Shown: positions 51,455-55,267 of the stretch, in pieces
How the letters are laid out: every line of letters begins with the position of its first letter
How positions within the stretch are numbered: the first letter of the stretch is position 1
NCBI GenBank assembly: GCA_001899235.1
Contig: MKVR01000019.1
Span: 72,694 to 127,960, forward strand
DNA from: Nitrosospira sp. 56-18
GTDB taxonomy: Bacteria > Pseudomonadota > Gammaproteobacteria > Burkholderiales > Nitrosomonadaceae
Length of the DNA stretch: 55,267 nt
Reading direction: 5' to 3'
Program-made: the position numbers and the translations under genes
The notes under the pieces: model-generated
Told to the model about the DNA's origin: nothing
The model's database searches: none
Seen by the model: the letters and a program-made list of their open reading frames with translations, nothing else

Positions 51455-52426
51455 CGGCCACAGCTTCAGAATCGCCCGGTGGTTATTCTGGACGGCTTCG
51501 GAAATGGAATCGGGAGGCAATTGAGGGTGGTCCCACGTGGAAGCGATGCGTTGCGTCAAGCGGGCATAGGCCGGAACCGAGTAGGCGCCGCAAATGTCGC
51601 CTCCGACCAGTGTGGCGTTCTGGCGGATTTGCGAGAGCGCCCAGGCAAGATCGTCCACAGTAAACAGGCCATGCTCCCAGTTACTGCGGAACTCCTGAGC
51701 ATTGAGGCAATCCAGATCGATGGTGACATACACGGCACGCCCTTGCCAGAGGGAAAGCTGCTGCGAAAAAATATTACGCCAGGTATCGCGGGAAATGGCC
51801 TCTTCCCGGCAGATGGAAAGCTTTGGATAGCGCTCCCGCCACGAGAAAATCCGGAGCCGTCCGGACTGGAGCGCGTCACGGGGGGCAAAAAGATTATGGG
51901 GCCAGGCGAGCTCGAAATTCCCGCATCCCCAGACCTGAGCCGACTCAAGCCGGCCGGATTCAAGGGCACGATTGATCCAGCCGCCGCAAGCCCAGCGGGG
52001 AGGACGGATATCCCAGTCGGGATGATTGTCGAATGAAAGCAGTGAATAAGGCTCCTGAATCCGCCGCTGCCAGATGGCGCTCAGGTGATGGAAATCCCCC
52101 GAGCCAAAGAGAACAAAAGGGCGTAGATGCGGTGCAATTTTCGCGTGGAAACGCTCGATCTCATCATTAAGCGCGGAAAAACGGAGCCGGGGTCCCCACA
52201 TCCGCATATCCATCGAAGGAATCCGAAGCGCGGAAGCGGTGTGTGCAAGTTCACCATCGAGGTCAAGGTGAATCTGATCGGTGGGCGCATCTGCCATACG
52301 GGAGACGACTGAAAGAGGGACAGAAGGAAGCAAAGAGCTCAGGGGGTCATTATTGCCGGGCTCGACCAGACGATGTGCGGGATGAATCATCACCGGCGCT
52401 ACCGGTGGTTCCCGCCTTATACCCAT
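51410..52426 (-). CDS. Arginase/ureohydrolase-fold protein
   Basis: 338 residues with a metal-site pattern of the arginase superfamily: SFDNHPDWD (about 131-139) and TIDLDCLNAQEF (about 228-239). The usual GGDHS is replaced by a GSGDFHH segment. So a hydrolase of a ureido or acetamido bond is possible, but not arginase itself. The start at 52426 has AGGA 6 bases upstream; the gene overlaps mlaA by 77 bases on the same strand, an unusually long overlap, and a later ATG (52390 or 52297) would lessen it. Confidence 0.85.
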   Translation of the reverse strand: MGIRREPPVAPVMIHPAHRLVEPGNNDPLSSLLPSVPLSVVSRMADAPTDQIHLDLDGELAHTASALRIPSMDMRMWGPRLRFSALNDEIERFHAKIAPHLRPFVLFGSGDFHHLSAIWQRRIQEPYSLLSFDNHPDWDIRPPRWACGGWINRALESGRLESAQVWGCGNFELAWPHNLFAPRDALQSGRLRIFSWRERYPKLSICREEAISRDTWRNIFSQQLSLWQGRAVYVTIDLDCLNAQEFRSNWEHGLFTVDDLAWALSQIRQNATLVGGDICGAYSVPAYARLTQRIASTWDHPQLPPDSISEAVQNNHRAILKLWPLLAGTHDQESANNQ

Positions 52427-53321
52427 CGCCTTCCTGAGGCAGGCTCATGAATCCGCCAATACGGCGATCTTTCACGGGATCGCCCTGCAAACTCCATGAC
52501 TTATCGGCACTCCGGTCTTCGGGGGGGTTATTTTGCGAGACGCCCTCCGGCACCGAAATGCTTTCCAGAGAGTCGCCCAAAGAATCTGCATAGCTTTCAG
52601 GTGGAAGGTTGCCATCGTAGATCAGGTGCTTGCGTTGCTGCAACGAGGCTTCGCGCACGAACAGGTAGGGATCCAGAGCTGCCTGGTCGCGGATGATCAT
52701 GGCATCCGAGAACCGCGCGCGCTTGTCAATGATACCCAATACTCCTATGGGTGCAAAAATTGCGGCGCTGCCGACATAAAACAGCACATTGGTGACCATG
52801 CCGATCGGGATACTGGATATGTCGCGGCTGCTGCTGGGGCCGTGGAAAGGCAGATACAGGTAAGCCCCGGTATTCACCCCCCATACTCCCAATGTCTGCC
52901 CAAAATCCTCGTCGTGCTGCGCCAGTCCCATGGGGGTTGCCATATCAAAGAGCCCAAACAGGCCGATCGTCGAATTGACGGCAAAGCGCAAGGTGTCCTC
53001 GAACCCCTGGCGCACCTTTCCTTGCAGAAATACGTTCAGGACCACGTTTGGATAGCCCATGTTATCGTAGAAATTGCCGATCGAGCGACGCAGAGGGCTG
53101 GGCACATACTCTATATAAACGTTGGCAACCGGCTTAAGAATATGACGGTCAAGCGTATCGGTAAAATTGTAAAATTTGCGATTGATATTCTCGTAGGGGT
53201 CGATCGGATCGACATTCGGGGTCGTCTGGCTCCCTCTGTCACCGGGCGACATCGTGGCGCAACCTGACAGCAGCATGGCATAGAGCAGCAATAAGGCTGT
53301 AACCCGGTGATGAGTCTTCAT
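52350..53321 (-). CDS. mlaA: MlaA (VacJ) phospholipid-transport lipoprotein
   Basis: 323 residues, lipobox LLSGC (Cys21). The body is MlaA: DPYENINRKFYNFTDTLDRHILKP, then FGQTLGVWGV and YLYLPFHGPSSSRD. MlaA sits in the outer membrane and removes phospholipid from the outer leaflet for MlaC. The tail after about 250 is longer than usual (Ser/Gly-rich, ending near RARQ). The other Mla genes are absent. Confidence 0.95.
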   Translation of the reverse strand: MKTHHRVTALLLLYAMLLSGCATMSPGDRGSQTTPNVDPIDPYENINRKFYNFTDTLDRHILKPVANVYIEYVPSPLRRSIGNFYDNMGYPNVVLNVFLQGKVRQGFEDTLRFAVNSTIGLFGLFDMATPMGLAQHDEDFGQTLGVWGVNTGAYLYLPFHGPSSSRDISSIPIGMVTNVLFYVGSAAIFAPIGVLGIIDKRARFSDAMIIRDQAALDPYLFVREASLQQRKHLIYDGNLPPESYADSLGDSLESISVPEGVSQNNPPEDRSADKSWSLQGDPVKDRRIGGFMSLPQEGDGYKAGTTGSAGDDSSRTSSGRARQ

Positions 53322-53786
53322 GATCGACGCTCCCTCGTTTCGAGGGCATAGCTGATTAACGCAACGCCTGCAATGGCAAGGGGACCGATCGGGCAGCTAT
53401 CGGCAATGCAGGTATTATTTTTTATGGCCAGGAAACGAAATGCAGTCTTTTGCATGCCTCGCTACCCTGCATGGCGGGACCCTGTCAGGTCTCCCGACGG
53501 CGCTGCGTTATCGGCGCAGGCCAGCGTCCTTCCTACCGGGCGAGGATTGGACGCATTACGCCTTGAATCGGGATCAGACAACCGGGCCGAAGCCATATCC
53601 ATCAAAAGATATGTCATCCGCATTTCGAGTGAACGGCAATCTGGACCAAGGGAGCAGTCGCAACGATAAAAAATGAAGGTTCGAAGTTTATCGCCAGCGG
53701 ATAATAATGCAGTATATTTTTTTGATAGGTAACGCATCCCTGGCAGAAACTATAGACAGGCGACTCTGACGCGACGATGGCGCAGT

Positions 53787-53804
53787 CATTACAAATCTGT
53801 AATG
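53787..53804. promoter_or_regulatory. Palindrome CATTACA-AATC-TGTAATG, candidate operator
   Basis: Perfect 7-base arms, the longer partner of 48853-48868. It lies 218 bases before the diiron gene and 466 bases before the mlaA start on the other strand, so it could serve either. Confidence 0.5.
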
Positions 53805-53879
53805 GTCCGTGGCACTTGCCTGCGCCACGGCAGTATGGTGGGAGTCAACCTGGAGAATGGACATTCCGCGCGATGCGCC

Positions 53880-53907
53880 TTGTCCTGCACTCCAAAAGCC
53901 TTATACT
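53880..53907 (+). promoter_or_regulatory. Candidate sigma-70 promoter for the diiron gene
   Basis: TTGTCC and TATACT separated by 16 bases. It lies inside the family-2 repeat segment. The match is lost in the sister copy at 47957-48144, which has ACACTC instead. Confidence 0.45.
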
Positions 53908-54021
53908 CCATCCTGTCCAACTGCCGGATTCAGGATTATTTTCCGCAGATGTATCCATTTCGCTGCATGAAACGTTATGGGTTTCATGCAGCCCCGCCAC
54001 CGCCCATAAGGAGCAAGATTG

Positions 54022-54936
54022 ATGACAGCAGCAAAGTATCTTTCCATATTTTCTCCGGCCTCAGAGCAGCAAAGGCAGGAGAACTTCGAGAGCTATTGGC
54101 TGTTTACCCAGCAGCACGGCGGTGAGCTATTTGAAGACGACAAAGACCTGGCGAAGAAACGTGCCCGGCTCAAGCACTTTCAGGATAATCCGGTCAAACT
54201 GCGGCAGCCCCTTGCCGCCCCCGAGGCCTTTTATCGCAATTATATCGAGCTGAAAGACGACCCGAAATCGCTGGACAACATGACACTCATGCTGACTGGC
54301 ATGTACAAATTCGCCCGGCATGAATGGGTAGGAATAAAAGGCGCCTGGGATTCGGTGCCCGACATGGCAAATTCGTTCACTGTGGAAGACAAGATCAGCC
54401 GGGTACATCTGGCCGAAGAATTCTGCCACGTGCGCCTGTTCGACGAAATGCTGCGCACCTGCGGCCTGGACAAGGTGCAATGGGTGCCTTTGGGGCCGGT
54501 CAGGGAAAAGATATACGAACAGTTTCCCAAGCTTCCCGGATTCCTGACGGATTCGCCTGCTTTTGTCACTGAATTGATGGGAGTGACGTACTATTGCCAT
54601 CTCCACCGGCTGCTTGATGAAATACTGGCCACCGAACCGGAAGTGCGTGAGCGCCTGAAAGAACTGCTGGATGAAATCACCATTGACGAGATCGCGCATG
54701 TGGGGCAGAGAAGGAATTTCATCGGCCCAATCGGCATGCAGATTTCAAAAGCACTGGTCAAGCCTTTTTATACGCTGTTCTTCAACGACATTCCCGAAAT
54801 CAAGCATCTGTTCGATGTCGGCCAGATGATCGAGGACGGCACCGCCTTCGACTTTAATAAGCTGCCCGATTATATGGTGGAACGCAGCTGGATTCCTTCA
54901 TACTGCAAGGCGGAAAATGCCCCCGGTATTCCATGA
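54022..54936 (+). CDS. Candidate diiron (ferritin-like) protein of unknown function
   Basis: 304 residues. ATG at 54022 with AAGGAG 8 bases upstream. A helical protein without signal peptide. Two EXXH motifs, E133-F-C-H136 and E223-I-A-H226, 90 residues apart, with E101, E184 and E200 in between or before, match the carboxylate-bridged diiron pattern (E, EXXH, E, EXXH) of ferritin-like oxygenases and oxidases. A second-shell aspartate (D141) is close. Reaction unknown; I do not recognise a named family. Its upstream palindrome hints at regulation. Confidence 0.72.
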   Translation: MTAAKYLSIFSPASEQQRQENFESYWLFTQQHGGELFEDDKDLAKKRARLKHFQDNPVKLRQPLAAPEAFYRNYIELKDDPKSLDNMTLMLTGMYKFARHEWVGIKGAWDSVPDMANSFTVEDKISRVHLAEEFCHVRLFDEMLRTCGLDKVQWVPLGPVREKIYEQFPKLPGFLTDSPAFVTELMGVTYYCHLHRLLDEILATEPEVRERLKELLDEITIDEIAHVGQRRNFIGPIGMQISKALVKPFYTLFFNDIPEIKHLFDVGQMIEDGTAFDFNKLPDYMVERSWIPSYCKAENAPGIP

Positions 54937-54975
54937 CGTATCCAGTATCCGCAGCCGCCGGCCGGTATGCGGCCT

Positions 54976-55172
54976 GGCGGATTGCCGATTGCATAACATG
55001 TTTTCAAGCCTGCCCCATCTGCCTCAGTTACCACCTTAGCCACGAAAAGTTACCTTGCTTCGGGTATTGAACAACCCATAGAACGCAAACATCAGCTGAA
55101 AAATCCCAGTTCACATCCCCAGCCAGGCTCTTTCCCCGCCGGAGATGAAAACCGGAGAATTTTGTATTCTAA
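54976..55172. repeat. Dispersed spacer repeat, copy 2 of 2
   Basis: About 197 bases, the second copy of the repeat at 48491-48759, 40 bases after the diiron gene stop. It ends at GTATTCTAA, at which point a family-1 element begins. Confidence 0.75.
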
Positions 55173-55267
55173 GGAAGCACTGAATAAATCTTCGCTGGCG
55201 CGGCGGTGGCTTTGCGGGATGGGATGCGCGAAAGGCGACGACGCGAATGGTGCGACCGCGCAGGGCG
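55173..55267. mobile_element. Family-1 repeat cut by the window edge
   Basis: Starts GGAAGCACTGAATAAATC after CTAA (55169-55172) and runs off the edge. Its first 85 bases are nearly identical to 16369-16455. Confidence 0.65.

Larger units (their letters stand above)
53322..54021. other. Intergenic region with palindrome, promoter and family-2 repeat
   Basis: About 700 bases. Read left to right: nothing recognised up to 53780; the palindrome at 53787-53804; a family-2 repeat segment at 53850-53940; a promoter-like pair at 53880-53907. No gene is called. Two 80-100 codon frames at 53440-53737 lack features. Confidence 0.5.

Overview
The window reads as chromosomal DNA of an ammonia-oxidising betaproteobacterium of the Nitrosomonadaceae, most likely Nitrosospira. 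This is inferred from gene content, not from a marker gene. The clearest pointer is a fructokinase / sucrose-phosphate synthase-phosphatase / sucrose synthase operon of the Nitrosomonas europaea type. Moderately high GC, a glutathione-dependent formaldehyde pathway, an HpnA-type epimerase and many decayed intergenic repeats fit this. No rRNA, tRNA, CRISPR array, intact transposase or prophage gene was seen.

Layout. 1-923: N-terminal part of an ABC exporter with an unusual soluble front end. 1297-4706: an overlapping OvoA/OvoB pair, a probable ovothiol pathway. 5524-9211: Slp lipoprotein, an unknown membrane-anchored protein, a TIR-like protein, a RidA-type protein and a small secreted protein. 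9416-14859: sucrose operon. 15111-17173: UbiE, DUF971 and a glycine-zipper membrane protein. 17496-22367: formaldehyde detoxification (frmA, frmB), then prfB (with its programmed frameshift) and lysS. 22410-27673: HpnA epimerase, a membrane-spanning MutS-like ATPase, TolC and a Pcm-family protein. 27745-29783: TPP riboswitch and thiC. 30227-36323: UppP, rhodanese, GlnA, Sel1 lipoprotein, antiporter and a PBP7-type peptidase. 36552-42138: a three-gene sensor kinase / receiver / GGDEF-EAL operon. 42579-44443: ExbB/ExbD/TonB-like operon. 44501-48464: S9 peptidase, secreted EEP-family nuclease or phosphatase, lipoprotein. 49025-53321: YkvA-like protein, acyltransferase with two ArnE/F-sized membrane proteins, then an arginase-fold protein and MlaA on the other strand. 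54022-54936: a candidate diiron protein.

How genes work together. OvoA joins histidine and cysteine and OvoB cleaves the sulfoxide to a thiol. The sucrose operon can make sucrose from UDP-glucose and fructose-6-phosphate, split it, and recycle the fructose. FrmA and FrmB take S-hydroxymethylglutathione to formate. The 49-53 kb cassette is the best candidate for an undescribed system: its overlapping genes suggest an acyl or aminoacyl group put on a lipid carrier and moved across the inner membrane.

Repeats. At least two families of short, degenerate, inverted-repeat elements sit between genes. Family 1 has ends close to GGAAGCnCTGAACAAATC next to YTAR sites, as in IS5-type elements. Copies abut the thiC stop codon, lie in the glnA leader, and lie beside a duplicated 200-270 bp spacer that shows the matching empty site. 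Family 2 has ends with CCTAAATCCGGCA and lies upstream of the EEP gene and the diiron gene. Two near-identical palindromes (48853, 53787) may be operators shared by the genes on either side of the 49-53 kb cassette.
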